This document shows, piece by piece, positions 18,801-27,820 of a stretch of 64,000 bases of DNA. Source of the stretch: Apibacter mensalis (GTDB taxonomy: Bacteria > Bacteroidota > Bacteroidia > Flavobacteriales > Weeksellaceae); NCBI RefSeq assembly GCF_001418685.1, contig NZ_LIVM01000012.1, forward strand, positions 1 to 64,000, written 5' to 3'. The notes under the pieces were generated by a model. It was not told the origin of the DNA and ran no database searches. It worked only from the letters and a program-made list of their open reading frames with translations. The translations under genes and the position numbers were made by a program. The stretch's first letter is position 1. The number at the start of each line of letters is the position of its first letter.

Positions 18801-19463
18801 TTAAATGGTTTTAATTTGGGAATTATCACTATCGTTTTTAGATTTTAAGTGTAATATTTCTTTGATTTTATTAAGATGAGTAATAACTTTTTTATCGAAA
18901 CTGTTTGTGTCGGATCTATTTAGACTATTTTTTTTATTTTTAGGATCAAATAACATCCCGGTACACAGACACATTTTATTTTGTTTACTTTGTAAAATAT
19001 TAAAATTAGTACAAGTTTTACAACCATTCCAAAAGTCCTGATCCTCGGTTAGTTCAGAAAATGGTACCGGTTTATATCCTAATTCCGAATTAATTTTCAT
19101 AACGGCTAAACCGGTAGTTATACCGAAAATTTTAGCTTCCGGAAATTTCTTACGGGTGTAATTAAAAATAAAATGTTTAATTTTTTTTGCTAAGCCGATC
19201 CCTCTATAGTCGGGGTGAACAATTAATCCTGAATGGACAACAAATTCTCCATTCTGCCATTTTTCTATATAACAGAATCCAGCGAATTTTGAATTGTCGA
19301 GAGCTAAAATAGCTTGTCGTTGATCCATTTTGTTTTGGATATATTCAGGAGTTCTTTTTGCAATACCGGTACCTCTTACAATTGCCGATTGATAAATAGT
19401 TTCACATATTTCTTCAGCGTATTGATAATGGTCTTCTGTAGCAACTACAATATTGATATTCAT
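18801..19463 (-). CDS. GNAT acyltransferase, candidate first enzyme of arginine synthesis
   Basis: A 220-residue GCN5-related N-acyltransferase at the head of the arginine operon. The acyl-CoA binding loop is YRGIGLAKKIKHF (about 86-98). Its position suggests that it N-acylates glutamate, as an ArgA substitute using acetyl- or succinyl-CoA; this is inference from context. After the GNAT core there is a cysteine cluster: C148 and C151 (CKTC), C165 and C167 (CLC), which could bind a metal. The last 40 residues are polar. Similar GNAT genes open arginine clusters in other flavobacteria. A candidate leader with hairpins precedes it. Confidence 0.8.
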   Translation of the reverse strand: MNINIVVATEDHYQYAEEICETIYQSAIVRGTGIAKRTPEYIQNKMDQRQAILALDNSKFAGFCYIEKWQNGEFVVHSGLIVHPDYRGIGLAKKIKHFIFNYTRKKFPEAKIFGITTGLAVMKINSELGYKPVPFSELTEDQDFWNGCKTCTNFNILQSKQNKMCLCTGMLFDPKNKKNSLNRSDTNSFDKKVITHLNKIKEILHLKSKNDSDNSQIKTI

Positions 19464-19503
19464 TTTATTATAAATAACTTAATTAAATGGGTAAATAGAA
19501 AAA

Positions 19504-19526
19504 ACAGTATTAGATAAGATTACTGT
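19504..19526 (-). promoter_or_regulatory. Weak terminator-like hairpin before the arginine operon
   Basis: On the minus strand ACAGTA and TACTGT form a 6-bp stem with an 11-nt loop, followed directly by TTTTTTC, about 40 nt before the first start codon of the operon. It could act as an attenuator, but the stem is short and AT-rich. Confidence 0.4.
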
Positions 19527-19563
19527 ATAAATGCGGAACTGTCGGCTTTGGAAAAATTAAAAA

Positions 19564-19650
19564 TCAAAGCCTAACCTGCCTACAGAAATAAATAGGGTAA
19601 GATAAAAGAATAATTTTATTAACCTGCAATGAAAAATTGCGTAATAACAT
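19564..19650 (-). CDS. Candidate leader peptide of the arginine operon
   Basis: A 28-codon frame (MLLRNFSLQV ... YFCRQVRL) lies between a possible promoter and the hairpins upstream of the GNAT gene. It contains three Arg codons (positions 4, 24, 27); the last two are AGG, near the end. Its stop codon falls inside the GGCTTTG arm of the first stem. Arginine enrichment is modest compared with the leu and ilv leaders, so this is tentative. Confidence 0.35.
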   Translation of the reverse strand: MLLRNFSLQVNKIILLSYPIYFCRQVRL

Positions 19651-19691
19651 AACAAAGATTTTTTTACCTCTTAAAATCTAAATTAACATAA

Positions 19692-19699
19692 CAAAAATA
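19692..19699 (-). promoter_or_regulatory. -7 promoter element of the arginine operon (candidate)
   Basis: TATTTTTG on the minus strand matches TAnnTTTG and would give a 5' leader of about 220 nt, similar in length to the leu and ilv leaders. No good TTG at -33. Confidence 0.35.
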
Positions 19700-19864
19700 A
19701 TAATTATTTTTTTATACGAATAAAATTTTAATAAAATTATACGGTTAAAATTAATTTTTTTTAAAATATATTTTATTATTAAATGATAAGTTCAATTAAA
19801 ATAAAAGTTTGAAATAGTATTTAACTAAAATGATTAGTTCTTAGTTTCTACAAACAAAAATCTC

Positions 19865-19872
19865 TAATTTTG
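19865..19872 (+). promoter_or_regulatory. -7 promoter element of the histidine phosphatase gene
   Basis: TAATTTTG fits TAnnTTTG and lies 24 nt before the start codon at 19897. Confidence 0.45.
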
Positions 19873-19896
19873 TATTTATAATGCTAATATATTTAT

Positions 19897-20604
19897 ATGG
19901 GATCTAAAATTACATTTTACATAGTTCGTCATGGTAAGACGATTTTAAATACAATGGATAAAGTTCAAGGTTGGAGTGATACTCCATTGACTAAAGAAGG
20001 AGTGGAAGTGGTTGAAAATTTGGGCAAGGGATTGAAAGATATTACATTTTCTTCTGCTTTTTGCAGCGATTTAAGGAGAACCAGAGAAACCCTCCATATT
20101 ATTTTAAAGAATTCAGATCAAAAAGGACTTTCTGTAATAGAAAAACCTGAATTGAGAGAGATTTGTTTTGGATCATATGAAACCGCCTTAGCTACTGAAA
20201 TGTTTAAAGATGTTGCCCTATATCTTCATTACACCAATGCCCAAGATTTGTTTAATGATATTTTTGACAAAAATAAAGAAATAACATACAAGGAAGCTGT
20301 CAATACCCTAAGTATAATAGATCCTATGAAAATGGCAGAAGATTTCAATACAGTTGAAAAAAGAATGCATAAAGCTTTATCTGATATCGTCGAGATTGAA
20401 AGTAAGTATAATGAAAATAGAAACGTATTGATCGTATCTCATGGATTAAGTATAAATGTAATGCTTCATAATTTGGGGGGTGAAAAATTATTTATCAAGG
20501 ACTTGGAAAATGCGTCTGTTTGTAAACTTATATTTGAAGATGAAAAATATATGATTGAAGCCATTAATGATATGAGCTATGTGGAAAAAGGAAAAAACAG
20601 CTAA
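19897..20604 (+). CDS. Histidine phosphatase family protein
   Basis: A 235-residue member of the phosphoglycerate mutase-like branch 1 histidine phosphatases. The phosphoacceptor motif is RHGKT (11-15, nucleophile H12). The second histidine lies in VSHGLSINVML, and LREICFGSYE supplies the conserved acidic residue. Substrates in this family range from phosphoglycerate to nucleotides and small phosphate esters, so I give no specific function. It stands alone, divergent from the arginine operon. Confidence 0.85.
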   Translation: MGSKITFYIVRHGKTILNTMDKVQGWSDTPLTKEGVEVVENLGKGLKDITFSSAFCSDLRRTRETLHIILKNSDQKGLSVIEKPELREICFGSYETALATEMFKDVALYLHYTNAQDLFNDIFDKNKEITYKEAVNTLSIIDPMKMAEDFNTVEKRMHKALSDIVEIESKYNENRNVLIVSHGLSINVMLHNLGGEKLFIKDLENASVCKLIFEDEKYMIEAINDMSYVEKGKNS

Positions 20605-20843
20605 ATTCTTTTAGAGTGTCTAATTCTTATTTTATACTTTAATGCACGTTTGTTTGGCCTACGTATTACGAAATATGTTAAAATAATTAACAGAATTCAT
20701 ATATCTTATATCTTTATTTTACGAACATAAATGATGTAATATGTAATTTTTTAATATAAAAATATAATTATTTTTCGTTACTATATTGAATCGTAACGTT
20801 ATATAAATAAGTCTTTTATAAATATATTTTTATATTAAATTTT

Positions 20844-21908
20844 ATGAATGTACGCCTTAAAATGATAAAAGAGCAACGAATAGGAGTTCTTGTATTGCTC
20901 ATAATTATTTTTGTAGTAGAATTAATTATTCATAGAGAATTATTATTTTCATCTATCTTGGAAAGTAATGATCATGTACCTTTTCAATTCGTTGAAGAAA
21001 TTGATTACAACGTTTCTAAGAAAAAGGATAATAAATATAAGATAATAGAAGCCTTTAATCCGACAGATTATACTTTAGTGGATTGGCAGAATTTAGGGTT
21101 TTCCAAAAAGCAAGCATATACAATTATCAATTATAAAGCTAAGATCGGAGGTAAATTTACTTACAAGGAACAGCTTAAATCATGCTATGGCATTTCTGAT
21201 GAGATGTATGCAAAGATTTTCCCTTATTTATTATTACCGGAAAAAAAATCTGATGTTGAAAAAATATTTGCTGTCAAGGATAAAAAATATCAGTTGAATC
21301 CATTTGATCCCAATATTTTAGAAGCAAAAGATTGGGTGAAAATCGGATTTTCAGAAAAACAGGCTGAAAGTATTATTAAATATAGGAATGCAATAGGAGG
21401 TAAATTCAAATCTAAAGAAGATATTAAAAAGTGTTACGTTATATCTTCTATTAAATATCATGAATTGGAACCGCTTATCAAGCTACCATTTCATAAGGTG
21501 GAAAATAGATCAAATGTAAAAGTTATATGGGGGGCAAATGTAAAGAAGGATATAAATACAGCGTATTTCAATGATATAAATACTGTAATTGACAATGAAA
21601 TAATTACTAAAAGAATACTAGGTTTTAGGAAAGGACTTGGTGGTTTCGTATCGATGGAACAGATTAAAGATGTTTATGATATAACTTCTGACATAGTCTC
21701 AAGAATTTTTGAGTCATTTGTTTTAGATTCAACTAAAATACGAAAAATAGATTTACAAAAGTCTTTAGAAGAAGATTTATATAATCATATTTATTTAAGA
21801 AAGTATAAAAATAAAATTATTGAAGCAAGAAATAAGGGAAAAGATCCTTTACGTGTCATTTCTGAATCGGATCCTAAGTATCATTTTATAATTCAATATT
21901 TGAATTAA
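20844..21908 (+). CDS. Membrane-anchored helix-hairpin-helix protein with three HhH units
   Basis: A 354-residue protein with one N-terminal membrane segment (about residues 13-33) followed by three ComEA-like helix-hairpin-helix units. The first two are clearly repeats: NLGFSKKQAYTIINYKAKIG (about 82-101) and KIGFSEKQAESIIKYRNAIG (about 165-184), each followed by GKF(T/K)(Y/S)KE and a KxCYxIS segment. The third (about 255-285; KRILGFRKGLGGFVSMEQIK) is more divergent. HhH domains bind DNA non-specifically. ComEA-like proteins take part in DNA uptake, but this architecture is a general Bacteroidota one without a proven role. It ends at a strong terminator. Confidence 0.85.
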   Translation: MNVRLKMIKEQRIGVLVLLIIIFVVELIIHRELLFSSILESNDHVPFQFVEEIDYNVSKKKDNKYKIIEAFNPTDYTLVDWQNLGFSKKQAYTIINYKAKIGGKFTYKEQLKSCYGISDEMYAKIFPYLLLPEKKSDVEKIFAVKDKKYQLNPFDPNILEAKDWVKIGFSEKQAESIIKYRNAIGGKFKSKEDIKKCYVISSIKYHELEPLIKLPFHKVENRSNVKVIWGANVKKDINTAYFNDINTVIDNEIITKRILGFRKGLGGFVSMEQIKDVYDITSDIVSRIFESFVLDSTKIRKIDLQKSLEEDLYNHIYLRKYKNKIIEARNKGKDPLRVISESDPKYHFIIQYLN

Positions 21909-21938
21909 ATAAAGAAGCTACCGTACAGCTTCTTTATT
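21908..21938 (+). terminator. Intrinsic terminator, possibly bidirectional
   Basis: AATAAAGAAGCT and AGCTTCTTTATT form a 12-bp stem with a 7-nt loop. It ends the HhH gene and could also serve the opposing ribB/A gene, whose stop is at 21960. Confidence 0.8.
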
Positions 21939-21959
21939 TGTAATTGACAAGATTGAAGA

Positions 21960-23090
21960 TTAAATTTTAATTTCATTTATAATCTTAATTCCATATCCAC
22001 TACTAAGCGGTAAATTTTTATTTGGATTGGTTGTTAAAACATTAATATTTTTAATTCCTAAGTCTTTTATAATTTGTGCACCTATTCCTAAGTCTCTTTC
22101 ATCGAATTGTATTCCAAAATCAGCTATTTCTCCCGATATGTATTTTTTTAGTTTGCTAAGATGATTTTCGATTACATCTGTATGGGAAGGATTGTTTATA
22201 AATATAATTACCCCTTTACCTTCTTCATTAATAAAATTAAAAGCTCTATTTATAATCGTTACTTCACCTTGAGCAAGAGTTTTGAAAAGATCCAAGTATA
22301 CATTATTTGCACAAACTTTTACAGGAATAGTATCTTTTTCATTAATTTCTCCTTTAACTAAAGCAAAATGAATTTGATCATTAGTCTTATCTTTAAAAGT
22401 TACAAATCGTAAATCTCCGTAATGGGTTTTAATTTTTTCATCGTCGATTTTTTCAATTAAAGAGTCATTTTTAAGTCGATAAGAAATTAAGTCTTTAATG
22501 GTTATAATTTTTAAATCAAACTTTTTAGCAACATCTACTAATTGAGGTAAACGTGCCATCGTTCCATCTTCATTCATAATTTCAACTAATACACCGGTAG
22601 AAGGAAGACCTGCTAATTGTAATAGGTCGACAGCAGCCTCAGTATGTCCGTCTCTTTTCAAAACACCTCCTTTTTTCGCAACCAAAGGAAAAATATGACC
22701 CGGACGCGCGAAATCACCGGGTTTTATGTTTTCATCTGCTAGTGCTTTTATAGTTTTGGATCGATCAGAAGCTGAAATACCCGTAGTAACTCCATGTCCG
22801 AGTAAATCTACAGAAACAGTAAAGGCAGTTTGCTTGGGATCTGTATTTTTTCCTACCATATATTCCAAATCTAATTCTTCAGCTCTTTTCTGTGTTAACG
22901 GAGTACAAATTAATCCCCTTCCGTATTTAGCCATAAAATTTATAGTTTCAGGCGTCATAGTTGAAGCTGCAGCAACAAAATCGCCCTCGTTTTCGCGATC
23001 TTCATCATCCACCACTATAATTACCTTTCCTTTTCTTAATTCTTCAAGAGCTTCTGATATGGTGTTCATTTTTAAGTCTGTAATAATCAT
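21960..23090 (-). CDS. ribB: 3,4-dihydroxy-2-butanone-4-phosphate synthase with degenerate GTP cyclohydrolase II domain
   Basis: Riboflavin synthesis: converts ribulose 5-phosphate to DHBP and formate. Residues 8-210 are a complete RibB domain with DDEDRENEGD (28-37), the CTPL segment, and catalytic H149/E151 in DGHTEAAVDL. The C-terminal half (about 215-376) aligns in outline with GTP cyclohydrolase II but lacks its zinc cysteines (no LRCDCG-like motif) and its REGRGIGL-like motif, so it is probably inactive for that reaction, as known for other flavobacterial RibBA proteins. The ATG overlaps the stop of the LptF/G-like gene (ATGA), implying coupling. A Met at residue 8 is the alternative start. 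Confidence 0.9.
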   Translation of the reverse strand: MIITDLKMNTISEALEELRKGKVIIVVDDEDRENEGDFVAAASTMTPETINFMAKYGRGLICTPLTQKRAEELDLEYMVGKNTDPKQTAFTVSVDLLGHGVTTGISASDRSKTIKALADENIKPGDFARPGHIFPLVAKKGGVLKRDGHTEAAVDLLQLAGLPSTGVLVEIMNEDGTMARLPQLVDVAKKFDLKIITIKDLISYRLKNDSLIEKIDDEKIKTHYGDLRFVTFKDKTNDQIHFALVKGEINEKDTIPVKVCANNVYLDLFKTLAQGEVTIINRAFNFINEEGKGVIIFINNPSHTDVIENHLSKLKKYISGEIADFGIQFDERDLGIGAQIIKDLGIKNINVLTTNPNKNLPLSSGYGIKIINEIKI

Positions 23091-24550
23091 TGGTATCTAC
23101 TGTGTTCTAAATTTTTTGGTTTTATAAATTTACTAATAAATCTTTTAAAAGGTTTTAAATAATTATCCACATCAAATAATTCAGAATCTCTCATGGATTT
23201 AATCGTTAGAAAAATTCCTACAGGTAAAAATATAGCATTAGGAATCCAGGAGGCCCAATATGCATTTATTACCTGGTTTTTTGCCAAATTTTCCATATAA
23301 AGCCCTAAAATATAAAAAATGATAAATATTATTATCGCTACCACCACAGGCAAACCTACTCCCCCTTTTCTAATGATAGATCCTAATGGAGCTCCAATAA
23401 GAAAAAATACAACGGAGGTAATAGCATATGAAATGATATTTTTTTGCTGCCATAAAATCATTTTAGCAATAAATTTTTCTACTGCTTTCATTTCGGTATT
23501 TTTGGAACCTAAATCATTCTTAGATACATTAACCTGATTTATAGCGGCTTTAACTAAATTATATTTAGCATTATCATCTAAATTAGACCATTCAAAAGGA
23601 TAAACTTCATTATACTGGCTATAATCTAGGGAATCTAATTGATTAGTTTCCCCTAACAATATATTTAAGCTATTAGTTCCAAGTTCTTTAAAATATATAG
23701 TGTTGGAAGTTTTTATAGAGTCTATGTAAGTACTTAATTCGGATACGGATTTATATCGAAAATTATCTCCTTCGGATTGTTTATCTAATGATTTTTTAAT
23801 TAAATCTGAAATATCATAGTATTGAGTTAATGTGTCAAACTTAATGGAATTACCCGGTTGTTTTTTTAATTCATTTAAATTTTTACCTTTAATATTATCT
23901 TGATATATATATCCGTTGTATAGTTCAATCTTTAAGTAATGATTATCTTTAGAAATTATATTTCCTTTATCTGCTATAATGGTCTGTTGATCTTCAAATG
24001 AGGAGGCATTTTTATGAATAAATACTTGGTCCCATTCACTACCGTTTTCACCGCTTTTTTTGCCTATTTTAATACTTAAAGGATTCATTTCTTTAATAAA
24101 CCTTCCTTCTTCAAAATTCAAGGCCGGCCTTGTTTGTGCAATGTTAATAAGCATATTACGTGCTCTTCGTTGATTTTCGGGAAGTGTGGTGTTACAAAAA
24201 TAAAATAACCAAACAGCTAATAAGACTACAAGGCTAAAAAGGGGATACATAATTCTGGCTAGTGAAATTCCGGCTGATTTCATTGCTGCTAATTCATATC
24301 GTTCTCCAAAACCACCAAATGTCATAATGGATGACAATAATATGGTTAATGGTAAAACCAGACGAATAACATCCAGGCCCAGATAATATAATAATTTAGA
24401 TATATCCCACAAGTTCAGTCCTTTACCTAAAAACTTATCCATTTGGTTAAAGGCAAACTGAACCACAAAGATAAACATTAAAACGCTAAATATGAATAAA
24501 AAAGGACCAAAAAAAGTACGGATAATATACCAATCTAGCTTTTTAATCAT
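23087..24550 (-). CDS. LptF/LptG (YjgP/YjgQ) family permease
   Basis: A 487-residue inner-membrane protein of the lipopolysaccharide-transport permease family. It has three membrane segments in the first 125 residues, starting with LDWYIIRTFFGPFLFIFSV, then a large periplasmic domain at about 125-360, and three C-terminal segments. In the LptB2FG complex these subunits lift LPS from the inner membrane. Bacteroidota usually have two such genes in different loci, and which subunit this is cannot be told here. It lies 3 nt after the LolA-like gene and overlaps ribB by 4 nt. Confidence 0.9.
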   Translation of the reverse strand: MIKKLDWYIIRTFFGPFLFIFSVLMFIFVVQFAFNQMDKFLGKGLNLWDISKLLYYLGLDVIRLVLPLTILLSSIMTFGGFGERYELAAMKSAGISLARIMYPLFSLVVLLAVWLFYFCNTTLPENQRRARNMLINIAQTRPALNFEEGRFIKEMNPLSIKIGKKSGENGSEWDQVFIHKNASSFEDQQTIIADKGNIISKDNHYLKIELYNGYIYQDNIKGKNLNELKKQPGNSIKFDTLTQYYDISDLIKKSLDKQSEGDNFRYKSVSELSTYIDSIKTSNTIYFKELGTNSLNILLGETNQLDSLDYSQYNEVYPFEWSNLDDNAKYNLVKAAINQVNVSKNDLGSKNTEMKAVEKFIAKMILWQQKNIISYAITSVVFFLIGAPLGSIIRKGGVGLPVVVAIIIFIIFYILGLYMENLAKNQVINAYWASWIPNAIFLPVGIFLTIKSMRDSELFDVDNYLKPFKRFISKFIKPKNLEHSRYQ

Positions 24551-24553
24551 CTT

Positions 24554-25177
24554 TTATAACTCTGTTAGTGTATAATCTTTATAGTTATTTTTATCAAATG
24601 TAAGTAAAGATTTATTAACAATTAAATTTTCTTTAAAATCTATAATCATTAAAATTAATGAACTTCCGTCATTATAATTTTCAGATACTCGTACGATCTT
24701 ATTATTAGAAAGAGCAAGCAGAATTGATTTTGATTTTTTGGTATCCGTGGGAACCAATTTAATAATGGAACATTTAACATTATTAATGGTTGAATTTCCT
24801 TCAAAAGTTATATTAAACCCACTTTTGTAAAGACTTAAGATATTGGTAGGAGATAAGCTATCACCGTCTTCTTTGTCAGAAGAAGTAATCTCTTTGTCTT
24901 CCTTAGATATAGTGTAAATTTTATTTCCGTCGTAGATTTGAGTAATGCTAGGGAGAATCAGATGGTACTTTTCTTTAGCGGCATAAACTTGACCAATTTC
25001 TGTAACGCTTTTTTGCCCGGGTACAGAATATAAATAATTAAATTTTATATAAAATGTCGAATTTTTGCTGAGTTTCGCACTGGCTGTATCTAAAAGTCTT
25101 TTTGCTTCCGGATCGATTTTTTGAGCCCATAACAAAAATGAAGAACAAATAAATAATAATGCAACTATTTTTTTCAT
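24554..25177 (-). CDS. lolA: LolA-like periplasmic lipoprotein carrier
   Basis: A 207-residue periplasmic protein with signal peptide MKKIVALLFICSSFLLWAQ. The mature part follows the LolA pattern: FYIKFNYLYSVPGQKS and then YAAKEKYHLILPSITQIYDGNKIYTISKEDKEI, the region that carries lipoproteins across the periplasm to the outer membrane. It is located between ftsK and the lptF/G-like gene, the order familiar from Bacteroidota. It starts 17 nt after ftsK. Confidence 0.87.
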   Translation of the reverse strand: MKKIVALLFICSSFLLWAQKIDPEAKRLLDTASAKLSKNSTFYIKFNYLYSVPGQKSVTEIGQVYAAKEKYHLILPSITQIYDGNKIYTISKEDKEITSSDKEDGDSLSPTNILSLYKSGFNITFEGNSTINNVKCSIIKLVPTDTKKSKSILLALSNNKIVRVSENYNDGSSLILMIIDFKENLIVNKSLLTFDKNNYKDYTLTEL

Positions 25178-25194
25178 ATTATCAGGTAATGTTT

Positions 25195-27669
25195 TTAGGG
25201 GGTTAAATTTTCCAATAATTGTTCCAAACTAACCAGGTCGGTAACCAACACTTTACGGGCTTTACTTCCTTCAAAAGCACCCACTATACCGAACGCTTCG
25301 AGTTGATCCATGATTCTACCGGCTCTATTGTAACCCAATGATAATTTACGTTGAATCAGAGAAGTTGATCCTTGTTGAGCAGTTACAATTACTCGAGCGG
25401 CATCATTAAAAAGCTCATCTCTTTTCGCTTCAGCAGCATTGTTTTGAGCGGCTGTAGAATTTTCTTCATAAAATTCAGGTAATAGATAAGCATCCGGATA
25501 TCCTTGTTGGGAACCGATGTATTCCGTAATTTTATCTACTTCCGGAGTGTCAACAAAAGCACATTGCATGCGTATCAGCTCATTACCGGTTGTAAACAAC
25601 ATATCTCCTTTTCCAATTAATTGGTCTGCTCCGTTACCGTCTAAAATAGTTCTGGAATCTATTTTTGAAGTTACGCGAAACGCAACGCGAGCCGGGAAAT
25701 TAGCTTTTATCATTCCGGTAATAACATTTACAGACGGTCTTTGCGTTGCTATAATAAGGTGAATCCCGATAGCTCGGGCCAGCTGAGCCAATCTGGCAAT
25801 AGGAAGCTCCACCTCTTTTCCTGCGGTCATAATTAAATCTGCAAATTCATCTATAACCAAAACAATATAAGGTAAGAATCGATGTCCTTTCTCAGGATTT
25901 AATTTTCGTTCTTTAAATTTTTGATTATATTCTTTGATGGTTCTTACATAGGCTGATTGTAGGAGTTTGTAACGGTTATCCATCTCAACACAAAGTGAAT
26001 TCAGGGTATTAATCACTTTAGTAGTATCGGTAATAATGGCTTCGTCCGTATCCGGTAATTTTGCAAGAAAATGACGTTCAATCTTATTATATAAGGTAAG
26101 TTCAACCTTTTTAGGGTCGACAAATACAAATTTTAATTCACTGGGATGTTTTTTATACAGCAAGGAAGTTATAATGGCATTTAATCCTACCGATTTACCT
26201 TGTCCTGTAGCTCCGGCCATTAACATGTGAGGCATTTTAGCTAAATCTGTAACGAAAGTTTCATTAGAGATGGTTTTCCCAAAAACAATGGGCAGTTCCA
26301 TGTCGATTTTCTGAAATTTCTGTGAGGCAATAACCGATCGCATAGAAACCATAGTTGAAGTGCTATTGGGAACTTCAATACCGATGGTTCCTTTTCCGGG
26401 AATGGGGGCTATAATACGAATTCCTAAAGCCGCAAGACTAAGCGCTATATCATCTTCCAAATTTTTAATTTTGGAGATACGGATTCCTGCTTCAGGAATA
26501 ATCTCATATAAAGTTACTGTGGGTCCGACCGTGGCTTTTATACTTGAAATTCCAATACCATAATTTGCCAGAGTAGTTACAATTTTATTTTTATTTTCTT
26601 CTAATTCTTCACTATTTACGGTTATGTTATTATTTGTATTGTAATTGGTTAATAGATCAAGTATTGGGTATTTATATTTGGGTAAATCTAATTTGGGATC
26701 GTAAGGTCCGAATTGGTTATATATGTTTTTATTAACCTGATTTTCAGGCAGAATTTCCTCTTTTTTGATTTCCTCGATAGTAAGTGAAATGTCATCTTCA
26801 ACAGTCTCTTCTGTGGTGGGAATATCTATTTCTAATTCAGTTGTATGACTAACTCCATTAGGATCAAAAGATTCTTCCACTTGTAAATTTATGTCAGATA
26901 AATTTATGGGATTGTTCTCTTTATCTGGTAGCGTTTCGGATTGTTGAATCTCAGAATATTGTTCCTCTAGAATTTCTTTTTTTGAGGAAGTTTTTGGTAC
27001 TATTGTCTCAGATTGAACTGTTTTAGGATCTTTAATTTTCTCATATATTTGATCTTCTTCAAAAGGTTCTTTTATAGCTTCGTCATCATTTTTAAATGGT
27101 TTCGAATGTGTGGTTGAATGTAATTTAGATTTTACATTTTCGATACTTAAATTAAATTCAAGAATAAAATATATTGAAATTGTTAATAACAATATAATCC
27201 CTGTACCTACACTGCCAAGTAAAGATTTTAAGTAATCATATACCTCATACCCTATTAAACCAGAAAGAAGCCATTTGGATCCAAAAATCAGAGCTAGAAA
27301 TATAGGGGTCCAAATAATAAAGAATATTCCATGGGAGAGGAGCTTCCATATTTTAATAATTTCTTTATCAAATAATATTTTATAAGATAAAATAAACAAA
27401 AAAAACGGAATAAAAAATGCCATAGCTCCTACACCGTCAAAGATAAATACCTCCCCTAAATATGCTCCGGTTTTACCTATTATATTTTGTGCCGTAACAT
27501 TTTTATTAAAATAGTAAGTTAATTGACTTTGATCTTCTTTCCAATTGAAATAAAATGATGTAAATGAAATAAATAAGAGGATGGAAAAGCTAAATAAAAT
27601 TAAACCAAGGATTGTTTTTAATAGAGGCTTTTTTTTATTATCTTGATTATCTTGTGCATTGTTCGCCAT
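25195..27669 (-). CDS. ftsK: DNA translocase FtsK
   Basis: Chromosome-segregation motor at the division septum. The 824-residue protein has an N-terminal membrane domain of about four segments within the first 175 residues, an acidic linker (about 180-330), an alpha domain (about 335-440; ISSIKATVGPTVTLYEIIPE), the RecA-like motor with Walker A GATGQGKS (486-493) and Walker B FVFVDP / LVIDEFADL, and a C-terminal winged-helix gamma domain (STSLIQRKLSLGYNRAGRIM) that reads orienting DNA sequences. It is the first gene of the ftsK-lolA-lptF/G-ribB unit. Confidence 0.97.
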   Translation of the reverse strand: MANNAQDNQDNKKKPLLKTILGLILFSFSILLFISFTSFYFNWKEDQSQLTYYFNKNVTAQNIIGKTGAYLGEVFIFDGVGAMAFFIPFFLFILSYKILFDKEIIKIWKLLSHGIFFIIWTPIFLALIFGSKWLLSGLIGYEVYDYLKSLLGSVGTGIILLLTISIYFILEFNLSIENVKSKLHSTTHSKPFKNDDEAIKEPFEEDQIYEKIKDPKTVQSETIVPKTSSKKEILEEQYSEIQQSETLPDKENNPINLSDINLQVEESFDPNGVSHTTELEIDIPTTEETVEDDISLTIEEIKKEEILPENQVNKNIYNQFGPYDPKLDLPKYKYPILDLLTNYNTNNNITVNSEELEENKNKIVTTLANYGIGISSIKATVGPTVTLYEIIPEAGIRISKIKNLEDDIALSLAALGIRIIAPIPGKGTIGIEVPNSTSTMVSMRSVIASQKFQKIDMELPIVFGKTISNETFVTDLAKMPHMLMAGATGQGKSVGLNAIITSLLYKKHPSELKFVFVDPKKVELTLYNKIERHFLAKLPDTDEAIITDTTKVINTLNSLCVEMDNRYKLLQSAYVRTIKEYNQKFKERKLNPEKGHRFLPYIVLVIDEFADLIMTAGKEVELPIARLAQLARAIGIHLIIATQRPSVNVITGMIKANFPARVAFRVTSKIDSRTILDGNGADQLIGKGDMLFTTGNELIRMQCAFVDTPEVDKITEYIGSQQGYPDAYLLPEFYEENSTAAQNNAAEAKRDELFNDAARVIVTAQQGSTSLIQRKLSLGYNRAGRIMDQLEAFGIVGAFEGSKARKVLVTDLVSLEQLLENLTP

Positions 27670-27760
27670 ATTTATCTATAAATATATTTAAAATTACAAA
27701 ATTTATAGTTTCGATTTGATTTATATTTTGTTTTAATAATGCTATTTTATTATATGTAAA

Positions 27761-27787
27761 TAGGTGAATAAAAACTTTATTCACCTA
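27761..27787 (-). terminator. Intrinsic terminator of the Bax-inhibitor-1 gene
   Basis: TAGGTGAATAAA and TTTATTCACCTA form a long stem with a very short loop, followed on the minus strand by TTTACATATAAT. It is 33 nt past the stop at 27821. Confidence 0.7.
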
Positions 27788-27820
27788 CAAACTATATTTA
27801 AAGTTTTTTAAAAAGAAAAT

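Larger units (their letters stand above)
19464..19896. other. Divergent intergenic region with arginine-operon leader
   Basis: About 430 bases between two divergent genes. On the minus side it holds a promoter-like box (19692-19699), a 28-codon candidate leader frame (19564-19650), a stem formed by GGCTTTG and CAAAGCC (19544-19571) and a weak terminator-like hairpin (19504-19526). On the plus side it holds a -7 box for the phosphatase gene. Confidence 0.5.

Noticed and set aside
23087-23095. FMN riboswitch before ribB/A
   Set aside because: The gene overlaps the stop of the LptF/G-like gene by 4 nt, so there is no leader in which a riboswitch could fit.
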